The translations under genes and the position numbers were made by a program. Below the pieces are notes generated by a model that saw nothing but the letters and a program-made list of their open reading frames with translations, had not been told where the DNA came from and made no database searches. 64,000 bases of DNA from Latilactobacillus fragifolii (GTDB lineage Bacteria; Bacillota; Bacilli; Lactobacillales; Lactobacillaceae): the NCBI RefSeq assembly GCF_905332535.1, contig NZ_CAJOCF010000006.1:1-64000 (forward strand). The letters run 5' to 3'. Below, in pieces: positions 39,985 to 49,301 of the stretch; positions within the stretch are counted from its first letter, which is position 1, and every line of letters begins with the position of its first letter.

Positions 39985-40926
39985 ATGGATCGGTATGCCG
40001 TTATTTATAATCCCCACTCTGGTCACAACAATGGTGAGTCGGTTGGGCAAAAAATTGAGCAGGCACTCATTAAGAATCAACACAAGGTCGAACTGATGCC
40101 AACCAAAGGGCCAAAAGATGCGACGCGCTTAGCTAAAAAAGCGGCCCAGGCTGACTTTGATGTTGTAGTGGCTGTCGGCGGGGATGGGACCATTAACGAA
40201 GTTGTTAGTGGACTTGCAGCGTTAGATCAGCCCCCGTATTTAGGCATTGTACCTGCTGGGACCGTTAATAATTTGGCGCGGGTTTTACAAATCCCGTTGG
40301 ATATTGATCAAGCGATTGAAAATCTACAGCAGGTTCATTTGCGCCCACTCGATGTCGGGCAAGTGAACGATGATTACTTGATTAGCACAATGACACTGGG
40401 GATTTTGGCGGATGCGGCTTTAAACGTTACCCAGAGTGAAAAGCAAAAGTGGGGGCCGCTCGCTTTTTTAAGCAAAGGGATCCATGCATTGGCCAAGCAT
40501 CAACATTATCCATTAACGATTGAAACGCCTAATCGGCACTGGCAAAAAGACACGCAATTCTTGTTGGTTGCGCTCACGAATTCGGTTGGTGGCTTTACCA
40601 ACTTTAATCCTGAGGCACAACCCGATGATGGTTATTTTCATGTCTTTGTTGCGCCCAAAATGTCATTAGCACGCTCAGCGATGATTCTGCCTTATTTCTT
40701 AACGGGCAATTTTAAAAAGATTCCGGGGATGACCTACTTTAAAGCCAATGAAATCACGATTACTACTGATGATCAGGAGCGGGTGCAAACGCGCATCGAT
40801 GGTGACCCGAGCGCCAAGTCACCATTAAAGATGCGGCTCTTAGAACATAAGTTACAAGTGATTACACCTGTTCCGGATACCAATAAGAGTGCCTTAGAGC
40901 AATTAAAAAAACAGCTTGATTTATAG
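39985..40926 (+). CDS. Diacylglycerol/lipid kinase, YegS/BmrU family
   Basis: Phosphorylates diacylglycerol or a related lipid; in Gram-positives the cytosolic enzyme recycles diacylglycerol released by lipoteichoic acid synthesis. The 313 residues show the nucleotide motif GGDGTINE (65-72) and GTVNNLAR (92-99). ATG at 39985 follows AAGGAGG. It stands alone between rpsI and a DUF697 gene. Whether it is DgkB or a homologue with other specificity cannot be read from sequence. Confidence 0.85.
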   Translation: MDRYAVIYNPHSGHNNGESVGQKIEQALIKNQHKVELMPTKGPKDATRLAKKAAQADFDVVVAVGGDGTINEVVSGLAALDQPPYLGIVPAGTVNNLARVLQIPLDIDQAIENLQQVHLRPLDVGQVNDDYLISTMTLGILADAALNVTQSEKQKWGPLAFLSKGIHALAKHQHYPLTIETPNRHWQKDTQFLLVALTNSVGGFTNFNPEAQPDDGYFHVFVAPKMSLARSAMILPYFLTGNFKKIPGMTYFKANEITITTDDQERVQTRIDGDPSAKSPLKMRLLEHKLQVITPVPDTNKSALEQLKKQLDL

Positions 40927-41082
40927 GATTGGGTTACATTATTTAATAAATAGTTAAAGGCATGGGAGTCATGCGGGAGATTCATTAAAAAGTCAGTCTT
41001 TCGCTCGATAGACTAACCGTTGTTCAATATTATATAATCGCTTTAAAGTAGCGATGGTAGTCAATCAGATGAGGAGCGTGGC

Positions 41083-41721
41083 ATGATGAAGGAACGGTTT
41101 AATAAGCAACAAGTGAATGATGAACGAAATCCAGAATTTGATTCTTTTTTTGCAGAAGTCTTGCAGAAGTTGCCCCAAAAATCGGCAGCGGTAATTGCAA
41201 AGTCTTTTAATCAGTCCAAGGCCTTGGCGGAAAAGACGATAGCTAAGAGTCGCACCCAGTTTGATGGGGTCTTCGAAGACTTCTTAGTCGGGGTGGATAC
41301 TCAGATGCGCAAAAAGGCCCACAACATCATTCATGCCGCATCATTAACAGCCGCAATTATTGGCTGTTCACCAATTCCGTTTTCCGATGCATTCTTGTTG
41401 GTGCCGGTTCAATTAACGATGATGGCGCGCTTGCACAAGCTATTCGGTCAATCTTGGTCGGCCAGTTTGGGCAAGAGCCTGTCGAAAGAATTGGTGCTCG
41501 TGGGCTTAGGTCGGAGTGCGGTCGGCAATATTCTAAAATTAGTGCCAGTGGTTGGGACCGTCAGTGGGGCCGCGGTGAATGCGACTGTTGCGATGTCGAT
41601 TACCGAAGCGCTTGGCTGGTTAACGGTTAAGATGTTAAACGATGGCGAAGATATCTTCAATGATGTGGTTTCGTTCAAAAACCAATTCAGAACGCTGTTT
41701 GGATTGTTGCGCCGCAAGTAG
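41083..41721 (+). CDS. DUF697-family protein
   Basis: 212 residues. The central hydrophobic segment HAASLTAAIIGCSPIPFSDAF with the following PVQLTMMARL is the DUF697 signature, also found in the membrane part of YcjF-type and GTPase-linked proteins. No GTPase domain is fused here. The N-terminal 80 residues are charged. ATG follows GAGGAG. A TATAAT (41032-41037) and an inverted repeat ATCGCT/AGCGAT lie upstream. Function unknown. Confidence 0.75.
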   Translation: MMKERFNKQQVNDERNPEFDSFFAEVLQKLPQKSAAVIAKSFNQSKALAEKTIAKSRTQFDGVFEDFLVGVDTQMRKKAHNIIHAASLTAAIIGCSPIPFSDAFLLVPVQLTMMARLHKLFGQSWSASLGKSLSKELVLVGLGRSAVGNILKLVPVVGTVSGAAVNATVAMSITEALGWLTVKMLNDGEDIFNDVVSFKNQFRTLFGLLRRK

Positions 41722-41732
41722 TTATTTTTGAA

Positions 41733-41761
41733 TTGACAGAATAAGAACCAATTGATTTAAT
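41733..41761 (+). promoter_or_regulatory. Promoter of the DJ-1/PfpI gene
   Basis: A perfect TTGACA (41733-41738) with TTTAAT (41756-41761) at 17 nt, 38 nt upstream of the start codon. Confidence 0.7.
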
Positions 41762-41798
41762 AAACCTGCATCACTAATTTTTTAGGGAGGCTAATCAG

Positions 41799-42479
41799 AT
41801 GCCTAAAGTACTAATTGTTCACACGAATGTTACGCGTTATCAAGGGACTACCGATCCAACCGGATTATGGTTGGGAGAATCTGCAGAGTTCGTTAATGAA
41901 TTACAAAAAGCGGGGCTTGATTACGATTTTGTCAGTCCTAAAGGCGGCTTCGTTCCGCTTGATCCACGGGGGATGAAGTACACGGATGAATCAATTCTGA
42001 CCATCTATGAACAACCGGATTACGTGCAACGGGGGTTAGTCGCAACGCTGAAGCCAAGCGATATCAATCCAGCTGATTACGTTGCGATTTACTATACGGG
42101 CGGCCATGGCGTGATGTGGGATTTTCCTGATAATCCAGAATTACAAACAATTGCCCGGGAAATTTATAATCACGGTGGCTATCTTGCGTCCGTTTGTCAC
42201 GGAATTGCGGGTTTACTACGCATTAAAAATGAAGACGGTAAGTATCTGATTGCTGGTAAAAAAGTGACTGGGTTTACCACTGCAGAAGAAATTATTGCGG
42301 GGAAGAAAAAAGTGGTGCCATTTTTAAACCAAGAAGTGGCATCTCAAAGCGGTGCCCAATTTGTGCAAAAACGGTTCTACAAACCATTTGCTGTCCAAGA
42401 CGGCCAGTTGATTACGGGGCAAAATCCATTTTCTGTACGGGAAGTGACGAAGCGCTTGATTCCAGCCCTATCTAAATAA
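41799..42479 (+). CDS. DJ-1/PfpI-superfamily protein (Hsp31-like class I glutamine amidotransferase fold)
   Basis: 226 residues with the nucleophile elbow ASVCHGIAGLL (Cys133) and the acidic partner in LGESAEF (Glu27). The GGHGVMWDF stretch forms the oxyanion loop of the Hsp31 subgroup. Members act as chaperones, deglycases or glyoxalase III; which applies here is open. ATG follows GGGAGG and has its own promoter. Confidence 0.8.
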   Translation: MPKVLIVHTNVTRYQGTTDPTGLWLGESAEFVNELQKAGLDYDFVSPKGGFVPLDPRGMKYTDESILTIYEQPDYVQRGLVATLKPSDINPADYVAIYYTGGHGVMWDFPDNPELQTIAREIYNHGGYLASVCHGIAGLLRIKNEDGKYLIAGKKVTGFTTAEEIIAGKKKVVPFLNQEVASQSGAQFVQKRFYKPFAVQDGQLITGQNPFSVREVTKRLIPALSK

Positions 42480-42543
42480 CGGTTAGGCATTTTTTGAATT
42501 CTATGCTAATCTTATAGGATGTAGAAAAGTGAGGAATCAGAAG

Positions 42544-42705
42544 ATGAGTGAAAAACAAACACCAAAATTAACGCAAAAAGAAAAAATGCAAGCACTAATT
42601 GATCAGAAAAAAGGCGGCGGCAGATCAAAACAAACTGACGTTGCTAAAAATGATCGGACAAAGATGCGCAAAGGACCCAAGATTTTTAACGAAATCCACT
42701 GGTAA
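42544..42705 (+). CDS. Small basic conserved hypothetical protein
   Basis: 53 residues beginning MSEKQTPKLTQKEKMQ and ending FNEIHW, rich in Lys and Gln, with no hydrophobic segment. ATG is 8 nt after GAGGAATC. The regular codon pattern, a ribosome-binding site and a terminator (42831-42861) after about 125 nt support it as a real gene. I do not recognise its function. A nucleic-acid-binding role is possible from its charge only. Confidence 0.65.
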   Translation: MSEKQTPKLTQKEKMQALIDQKKGGGRSKQTDVAKNDRTKMRKGPKIFNEIHW

Positions 42706-42830
42706 AAAACAGAGTGCGTCATCAACGATTAGCTTCTGAGCATTAGCCTAATAAGGCGGATGATTGCTGAAAGCAATCGTTTGACTTGTGTAGCTAAACG
42801 CAGCAGTATGCTTTTGAAAAGCACGTTTTC

Positions 42831-42861
42831 GGGCTAGGGCAAATTTGTCCTAGCCCTTTTT
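42831..42861 (+). terminator. Intrinsic terminator
   Basis: GGGCTAGG (42831-42838) with CCTAGCCC (42849-42856) and TTTTT. The sequence just before it (TAAACGCAG, ATGCTTTT) resembles that before the rpoC terminator. Confidence 0.85.
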
Positions 42862-42915
42862 GATGTGGCGCGCTATGATATAGACAACTTATTTTAAAGT
42901 GATTGGAGTTTCAAT

Positions 42916-43653
42916 ATGTCATCCTTAATAGATCAAATGCAACACCATGTTTCAGTTCGCGATTTCGAAGCAACCCCCCTTAGCCCGACAGTGAAGCAGC
43001 AGCTCATTGCGGCAGCTCAAAGTGGATCTTCTTCGAATTTCGTTCAGGCCTTTTCAATCATTGAAGTGACTGATGTTGCGATTCGTGATGAAATTGCGAC
43101 GATTTCTCAGAGCGCGGCGTATGTTAAGCAGACGGGGACGTTCTATGTTTTTGTCGCAGACTTATACCGCCAGGCCACTCTTCTAGAAAAAGCCGGCCAG
43201 TCATTAGCTGGCATTCAAAATATGGAAGCCTTATTAGTCGCAACGGTTGACACAACCATCGCGGCTGAAGATATGGCAGTCGCGGCCGAATCGTTAGGGT
43301 TAGGTATCTGTTATATCGGTGGCATTCGCAACGACATTGCGCGTGTCGCTGAACTACTGGGGTTGCCCGCGTATACGGTCCCGCTATTTGGCTTAACAAT
43401 CGGCATTCCGAAGACTAAAAATCAGGTTAAACCACGGTTACCCCAAGCTAATCAAGTTGCACAAAATCACTATGATGTCTCTCAAGCAACGGATTTAGCA
43501 CAATACGATCAACAAATGCAAAATTATTATGCTAACCGCGGGCGTAATCAACAACAAACTGATTGGTCGACCAAGAATACGGCCTTCTTTAGTGAAGTGC
43601 GGCGACCAGCAGTGGCGCGCTTTTTGAAAAAACAAGGGTTTACTCTAAATTAA
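42916..43653 (+). CDS. NADPH-dependent flavin/nitro reductase, NfsA family
   Basis: FMN-dependent oxidoreductase of 245 residues. The N-terminal HHVSVRDFEATPLSP, the FMN-site GSSSNFVQAFSII and ESLGLGICYIGGIRN are those of the NfsA/FRP group, and the C-terminal extension (tyrosine/asparagine-rich) is usual for it. ATG follows GGAG. Monocistronic. Confidence 0.85.
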   Translation: MSSLIDQMQHHVSVRDFEATPLSPTVKQQLIAAAQSGSSSNFVQAFSIIEVTDVAIRDEIATISQSAAYVKQTGTFYVFVADLYRQATLLEKAGQSLAGIQNMEALLVATVDTTIAAEDMAVAAESLGLGICYIGGIRNDIARVAELLGLPAYTVPLFGLTIGIPKTKNQVKPRLPQANQVAQNHYDVSQATDLAQYDQQMQNYYANRGRNQQQTDWSTKNTAFFSEVRRPAVARFLKKQGFTLN

Positions 43654-43726
43654 ATCTTCTTTTTAAGCATGTAAGTTTACTTACTGTGGATAAACATGTC
43701 ATTGTAAAGAAAAGGAGATATTTACA

Positions 43727-43984
43727 ATAAAAAAAATTTCTGTACTACAGCCAGATGTGAATAAATTAAAAATGGCGATAGATCAATTACCATTTGAGGT
43801 AGTTTGTTTTTATACAGTTATTTTGGAAAAAACTTACAACGAAATTTATGTTAAACAAAAGCTTGATATTGTAACATCAGAAATTTTAAAAAATGCAGAG
43901 AAGGCATTACAGGATATTCCTAATTTTTTTAGAGAGTCTTTAAAAATGTTGAACGAAGTAGATTTAGTGAAAATAGAATATTAG
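43727..43984 (+). CDS. Small hypothetical protein with apparent ATA start
   Basis: About 85 residues (KKISVLQPDVNKLKMAIDQL ...). The only good ribosome-binding site, AAGGAGA at 43711-43717, lies 9 nt before ATA at 43727, where an ATG would be expected. The first standard in-frame start is GTG at 43757, which has no ribosome-binding site. Either translation begins at ATA, or the start has been lost by a G-to-A change and the gene is decaying. The sequence is more A/T-rich than its neighbours and predicted mostly helical. I do not recognise the family; small proteins of this size and helical character include bacteriocin immunity proteins, but I see no motif that proves it. Confidence 0.5.
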   Translation: MKKISVLQPDVNKLKMAIDQLPFEVVCFYTVILEKTYNEIYVKQKLDIVTSEILKNAEKALQDIPNFFRESLKMLNEVDLVKIEY

Positions 43985-44032
43985 TTAAGCTGAATATTCA
44001 AAGATGATAAAAACGTTGATAATATTTTCTAA

Positions 44033-44137
44033 AAGTGGTCTGCTTTATTCCTGGCCATCTGGTTTTCTGCTATTGGGATAGTAGTCGGTGTCGGCGGGTA
44101 CTTTAGGCAGAAGCGCCGGTTACACCTTTATCGGTAA
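44033..44137 (+). pseudogene. C-terminal membrane-tail remnant
   Basis: A 34-codon open stretch with no start codon. It encodes a hydrophobic helix (ALFLAIWFSAIGIVVGVGG) followed by a basic tail (YFRQKRRLHLYR) and a stop, then a terminator. This has the look of the last exposed membrane segment of a deleted gene. Confidence 0.45.
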
Positions 44138-44144
44138 TGAGGTC

Positions 44145-44175
44145 AAAAGACAATCAGTTTGCTGATTGTCTTTTT
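44145..44175 (+). terminator. Intrinsic terminator
   Basis: AAAAGACAATCAG (44145-44157) pairs with CTGATTGTCTTTT around a 4-nt loop. It is left behind the membrane-tail remnant. Confidence 0.85.
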
Positions 44176-44253
44176 TGAATGTCCTACAAGCTTGGATATG
44201 CGATAATAAAGTTAGCTAAATGTAACCGTTAAATCGATAGAGGAGTGATCACA

Positions 44254-44955
44254 ATGAGTTTAATTGATGTGCGCCATGTCGCCAAGCGTTATCAGATGGG
44301 CGAGACGACTATCGTGGCCAATCACGATATTAATTTTACAGTCAATGCAGGTGAGTTAGCAGTGATTCTTGGCCCAAGTGGTGCGGGAAAATCGACAGTG
44401 CTGAATATTTTAGGTGGAATGGATACCCCCGATGAAGGACAAGTATTAATTGATGGGGTTGATATTGCGCAGTTTAGTGCGCGCCAATTGACGGCGTTTC
44501 GACGAACTGACGTGGGGTTTGTCTTTCAATTTTACAATTTAGTGCCGAATTTAACGACGCAGGAAAATGTAGCACTAGCAACGGCCGTCGCACCCAATGC
44601 CTTAGATGTTGAGCTTGTTTTGCAGCAAGTTGGGTTACAGGATCGATTGCAAAACTTTCCGGCCCAACTGTCTGGCGGAGAACAACAGCGCGTCGCCATT
44701 GCGCGGGCGCTGGCTAAGAATCCGAAACTCCTCTTATGCGATGAGCCAACTGGCGCACTAGATTATGAAACGGGCAAGCAGATTCTTAAATTGCTACAAG
44801 AGGTCAGCCGGCAACAGCACCGGACCGTTGTTTTAATTACACATAATGCGGCGATTGCGCAGATGGCCGATCGTGTGATTCACATTAACGATGCGCGTGT
44901 TCGGTCAATTGATGTGCAACCCAACCCACTTCCAGTTGAACAGATTGAATGGTAG
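44254..44955 (+). CDS. ABC transporter ATP-binding protein, MacB/LolD type
   Basis: ATPase of 233 residues with Walker [10 protein letters not shown], signature [15 protein letters not shown] and Walker [12 protein letters not shown]. This subfamily pairs with FtsX-type permeases, and one follows directly. The ATG at 44254 is 7 nt after GAGGAGTG; an upstream in-frame GTG is part of that site. Stop and permease start are coupled. Such pairs export or sense peptides and antimicrobials, but no two-component system is adjacent. Confidence 0.9.
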   Translation: MSLIDVRHVAKRYQMGETTIVANHDINFTVNAGELAVILGPSGAGKSTVLNILGGMDTPDEGQVLIDGVDIAQFSARQLTAFRRTDVGFVFQFYNLVPNLTTQENVALATAVAPNALDVELVLQQVGLQDRLQNFPAQLSGGEQQRVAIARALAKNPKLLLCDEPTGALDYETGKQILKLLQEVSRQQHRTVVLITHNAAIAQMADRVIHINDARVRSIDVQPNPLPVEQIEW

Positions 44956-44964
44956 GTGGCTAAT

Positions 44965-47367
44965 ATGCAGACACGCTTATATTTACAAACCACATTCCGC
45001 GATATTTTACAGACGTTTGGGCGGTTTGTTGCGATTACGCTGATTATTTTAATGGGCGTTTTATTGTTCGTGGGGATCAAATCGATTGGCCCGAATTTAG
45101 AAGAGACTGTCGACCATTTTGTCACCACACAGCGCGTATCTGATTTACAGATTAGTGGGACCGCAGGCTTAACGCAACAGGATCGGACGGTCGTCGAAAA
45201 AATACACGGTGTCCAAGCTGAATTGGGTTATCAGATTCCATATCGCGATGAAGCGCGGGATGTTAACTTGCAATTATATAATTACCAACCAACTGCGCGG
45301 CAAAATCGCTTAACGTTGACTGCCGGGCGTTATCCGCAACGACCAAATGAAATTTTAGTGGATAATGCGGTGAAGACGCACTATCCACTGGGGCAGACGA
45401 TGGCGATCAAGAGCCGCCAATTACTGATCCAACGGTTTAAAGTGGTCGGTTATGTCGATTCACCGTTATATATCGACCGTAAGGAACGGGGCACCGTCCC
45501 AGTCGGGGATGGTCAGCTAGATGGCTTTATGTATTTGCCGCAAAAGGCATTTGCCCCCCAACCGTATTCGGTGATGATGGTGCGCTTTAGCGATTTAGAT
45601 CGCCACAGTAGCTTTTCACAGGCTTATCGCACCGGCATTGCGACTAAAGAGACCCAGATGATGCGCCAATTAAAAGCCCACCCAACGCATCCGCAGCAAC
45701 AGTACCTACTAACTGCGCGCAGTGCCAATCCGGGCTTTAATGAGTTTACGAGTTTGTCGGATCGCATCGATGCGATTGGGAATGTCTTTCCGGTCTTTTT
45801 TTTCTTAATCGGAATTCTAATTACCTTTACAACCATTACGCGGATGATCGAAGAAAATCGCAAGGAAATCGGGACATTAAAGGCACTGGGCTATCGTAAT
45901 TGGGAAATTGCGCAGAAGTATTTACTATACGCGCTATTAACAGGCAGTATCGGGGCGGTGCTTGGGACCATCTTGGGCACGAAGTTATTACCATTAGTCG
46001 TTTACCGGATTCAAAAACCGGTTTACATCTTCGCTAATTACCCAACGCATTTTTGGGGAATTCCTATTCTGTTGGCCATCGGAGCGGTCATGATTGCGAC
46101 AGTTGGGGCAACGGGGTATGTTTTAATCCGTGATTTGCGCGCGAAGCCGACCCAATTACTACGACCAAAAGCGCCAAAACCGGGCCAACGGATTTGGTTA
46201 GAAAGAATTACACCGCTCTGGCAACGGTTGAGCTTTCATCAAAAGGTTACTTATCGTAATCTTTTTCGCTATAAAGCACGAATGATTCTGACTATTTTAG
46301 GCATTGCTGGTTGTACCGGGCTAATGGTTGCAGGCTTTGGCTTAAAGACGTCAATTGGCGAAGTTGCCAATCGCCAGTTTAAGCAATTGATTCATTACCA
46401 AGCCATTGTGACGCTCAAAAATCCCAATAAGCTAACCCAAACAAAAATGATGTTAGCGCAGACTGAGAAAGTCCGTTCTTATTTACCGGTCACAATGACC
46501 CAAATTAAGTTCAAGCAAAAAGGGGTTACGGATCAAGCGGCGACAGTCTATGCAGTCGCTGATCAGGCCAAGTTGGCGCGGTACGTTGCTTTAAAAGCTC
46601 CACGGGAACACCGGCCGCTAGCATTACCGAAAGATGGTGCGGTGATTGCCGCGAACCTCGCTAAAACCTATGCGGTCCAAAAAGGCGATTGGTTAACCTT
46701 GCAAACGGCACAAGGTCAGCGTGCCCGAATTCAGGTTGTGGGTATCAGTGAAAACTACCTTGGCAACAGCGTCTATCTCCGCCAATCCGCTCTTTCAAAA
46801 ACGCTACAACAACCAGTTACGGCCAATGCCTATCTCGTGCGTACCGCTAAGATGACCACCAAGCAAGAAAAACAGTTGGCAACCCGTTTGCAACAGACAA
46901 CGGAAGTGGCCGCTACGACGTTTATTAGTGATCAAGGGGCTAAGCAAGCAACGGCGAGTGCTAATTTAGACCCGATCGTTTTGATTTTCATCGGATTATC
47001 AGCCATTTTAGCGTTTGTCGTCTTGTTCAACCTTACCAGCATCAACGTTTCAGAGCGGGAACGTGAATTGGCAACAATTAAAGTACTCGGCTTTTTCGAT
47101 CGAGAAGTGACAGCCTATATTGTGCGCGAAAATGTGATTTTCACCATGATTGGGATCGTGCTTGGCTTTGGAATCGGTAAATTACTGACTTGGTTTATCA
47201 TTACGATGGCGTCCTCGGAACAAGTGGCCTTTCCCCTCATCATGCCAGCTAGCGGCTACCTAATTGCGGCAGGGATGACGGTGCTATTTTCACTGATTGT
47301 GATGGGGATGACCCACCGTAAGTTAAAAGGAATTGATATGATTGGAGCATTAAAGGAGAACGAATAA
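44965..47367 (+). CDS. ABC transporter permease, FtsX family
   Basis: 800-residue membrane protein with an N-terminal helix (VAITLIILMGVLLFVGIKSI), a long extracellular domain, and two FtsX permease blocks: one near residues 270-390 and one in the C-terminal 130 residues (VLFNLTSINVSERERELATI). The ATG at 44965 follows AGGTGG just after the ATPase stop. It is a two-block permease of the large kind, like those in lactobacilli annotated as antimicrobial-peptide or lipoprotein-type exporters. The substrate is not evident. Confidence 0.88.
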   Translation: MQTRLYLQTTFRDILQTFGRFVAITLIILMGVLLFVGIKSIGPNLEETVDHFVTTQRVSDLQISGTAGLTQQDRTVVEKIHGVQAELGYQIPYRDEARDVNLQLYNYQPTARQNRLTLTAGRYPQRPNEILVDNAVKTHYPLGQTMAIKSRQLLIQRFKVVGYVDSPLYIDRKERGTVPVGDGQLDGFMYLPQKAFAPQPYSVMMVRFSDLDRHSSFSQAYRTGIATKETQMMRQLKAHPTHPQQQYLLTARSANPGFNEFTSLSDRIDAIGNVFPVFFFLIGILITFTTITRMIEENRKEIGTLKALGYRNWEIAQKYLLYALLTGSIGAVLGTILGTKLLPLVVYRIQKPVYIFANYPTHFWGIPILLAIGAVMIATVGATGYVLIRDLRAKPTQLLRPKAPKPGQRIWLERITPLWQRLSFHQKVTYRNLFRYKARMILTILGIAGCTGLMVAGFGLKTSIGEVANRQFKQLIHYQAIVTLKNPNKLTQTKMMLAQTEKVRSYLPVTMTQIKFKQKGVTDQAATVYAVADQAKLARYVALKAPREHRPLALPKDGAVIAANLAKTYAVQKGDWLTLQTAQGQRARIQVVGISENYLGNSVYLRQSALSKTLQQPVTANAYLVRTAKMTTKQEKQLATRLQQTTEVAATTFISDQGAKQATASANLDPIVLIFIGLSAILAFVVLFNLTSINVSERERELATIKVLGFFDREVTAYIVRENVIFTMIGIVLGFGIGKLLTWFIITMASSEQVAFPLIMPASGYLIAAGMTVLFSLIVMGMTHRKLKGIDMIGALKENE

Positions 47368-47505
47368 AAGGTTTAGCAAATAATGCTTTTTTACAAGCCT
47401 GTAATGTGACGATATGGGCAGATGCTTAAATTTTTGAAGCCGGCAAGCTTAAATGACGGACATTTTAGAATAGACTACCTAAATAGCAATGCTAGTTAAA
47501 GACCC

Positions 47506-47537
47506 AAAAGCTGAGGCCATTTCGGCTCAGCTTTTTT
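47506..47537 (+). terminator. Terminator of the ABC transporter operon
   Basis: AAAAGCTGAG (47506-47515) with CTCAGCTTTT (47526-47535) and T run. Confidence 0.85.
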
Positions 47538-47587
47538 GAGGCAGATACTTTATAATAGAAGTATTACAAACATAAGGAATGATGCAA

Positions 47588-49282
47588 ATGGAGACGACAG
47601 TGATCATCTCAATGCTCTTTCGGTTGGCCAAAGTCTTTGATGACATGGGCAAGTTATTGTTTAAAGCGCATTTAGATGTGCCATTGACGTTTGACAGCGC
47701 ACAATCGCAGACCTTATTACGCCACAATAACCGCTTAGCGTTTAGGTATCGACAACTGAAAATAAGTAAAACGAAACTGCTAAATCAATTATTGGCAACA
47801 GTGGGGGGTGATCCCTATTTGTGGAATAAGTTGAAGCGACTACAAGCATTAGATGCGGCAAGCTTAGCCGTTTCATCCAAGCCACAGTTTAAGCGGCAAC
47901 GGAAGATTAATCGATTAAAGCAACTGATTATCGATCTGCAAAATGAAAAAATTAATGAGAGTACGGTTTTGACAAAGCAAGCACTCGCCTACTTGTACCA
48001 TATTGCACCTGACAAAGTGGCGGCCACAAGTAAATCCGGACCAGTATTAACCGATCCGTTTGTTAGCCGCGCCTTTAAAATGGACATGATGGCCCTCAAT
48101 TATTTGGATCAGTATTTTAACGTGCAAGAATTGCAATATTATGTGCAATATCTGGTGTTTATTCACGCGCATCAAGCAGCAGAAGCGGTGATTCACTACG
48201 ATGCGCGGACGGTTTTGCCAAATGCCAAACAAACTGGCTTTTCGGCAGTTGCCTATTACATCACGATTAACCGCCAGTCGTACACTTACATCTCATATAA
48301 AGGGACTGAGGGGACGATGGACGATCCGCGGATTAAGTCGTTTACGCAACGGCTGGATAATTACGTCCGTGAGAGTTATCAGGATTGGAAGTATAATATT
48401 GATGCGATGCTGATTGGCAATACTGAAAATGATGAACAACTTCAACTAGCGCGGCGGTTTACCCGCTATGTAGTTCGCCGCGTGCGGAAGATTAATCCAG
48501 CAACAGTCATCTATGGGCTAGGGCACTCGCTTGGTGGGCATTTTGTGCAGACGGTTCAATTACTGGATGAGCCGTTTGATGGCGGCTATACGTTGAATGC
48601 CGCACCGGTTCAATTGAAGCAGATTAAGCATTATCGACCGGATCTATTGTCAGCTTCAGAATGGCAACAATTATTCGCCTTGACTAAGCATAATAATACA
48701 CAAGATCCGGCCGTTGCGATGCAAGTGCATGCCATTTTAGGCCACGAGTACGCCACAATCGAAAACGAATGGTTTATCAAAGATTTAACGCGGATCTATT
48801 TTGGCTTTCCATATACGTTTTACATCGGGACGGCGCGGTATCTGAATGTTAAAAATTGGCAATACCCGTTCGTGGTTGATGTGGCACCCTATCTTCAAAA
48901 AGATGAAATTCGGGCGTATAGCCAGTTCTGGGGTAACCTAATTCGTTACTTGAAGCGGGTTGAGACTAAAAACGGGTCATTGATGTTGGCAAGTCTGATG
49001 ACATATGGGTTGCAGACATTACGTGAAGTGTATGCCGCAATTAAAACTGACCAAGCCCAAAAGATTTTTGCGGCGTATGCGCATTATTTATATGATGCCC
49101 ATATTTTTAAAGACACCCCTGTTCAGGTACAAGCCAATTTTGAACGGGAATTGTCACGGCCCCGCACGGCATTGCGGGTGTTACAAAGTGAATGGCCATT
49201 TTTGAAGAGCGTCAACAACGAGATGGTTGAAGCCGTCATTTTCTTCCATACGATTGAAGGCGCCCAGTACTTTACACGCTAG
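47588..49282 (+). CDS. Lipase-like alpha/beta-hydrolase
   Basis: 564 residues. A nucleophile elbow GHSLGG near residue 320 follows a short strand VIYGLG, as in class 3 lipases and the DUF6792-like proteins of Firmicutes. The N-terminal half (about 230 residues) is basic, largely helical and not a known domain. No signal peptide or membrane helix is visible, so it is probably cytoplasmic. I chose ATG 47588, the one at a proper distance from AAGGA (47574-47578). A nucleoid-associated-protein gene follows after 19 nt. Substrate unknown. Confidence 0.7.
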   Translation: METTVIISMLFRLAKVFDDMGKLLFKAHLDVPLTFDSAQSQTLLRHNNRLAFRYRQLKISKTKLLNQLLATVGGDPYLWNKLKRLQALDAASLAVSSKPQFKRQRKINRLKQLIIDLQNEKINESTVLTKQALAYLYHIAPDKVAATSKSGPVLTDPFVSRAFKMDMMALNYLDQYFNVQELQYYVQYLVFIHAHQAAEAVIHYDARTVLPNAKQTGFSAVAYYITINRQSYTYISYKGTEGTMDDPRIKSFTQRLDNYVRESYQDWKYNIDAMLIGNTENDEQLQLARRFTRYVVRRVRKINPATVIYGLGHSLGGHFVQTVQLLDEPFDGGYTLNAAPVQLKQIKHYRPDLLSASEWQQLFALTKHNNTQDPAVAMQVHAILGHEYATIENEWFIKDLTRIYFGFPYTFYIGTARYLNVKNWQYPFVVDVAPYLQKDEIRAYSQFWGNLIRYLKRVETKNGSLMLASLMTYGLQTLREVYAAIKTDQAQKIFAAYAHYLYDAHIFKDTPVQVQANFERELSRPRTALRVLQSEWPFLKSVNNEMVEAVIFFHTIEGAQYFTR

Positions 49283-49301
49283 ACAGATGGGATGTTAAAC
49301 A

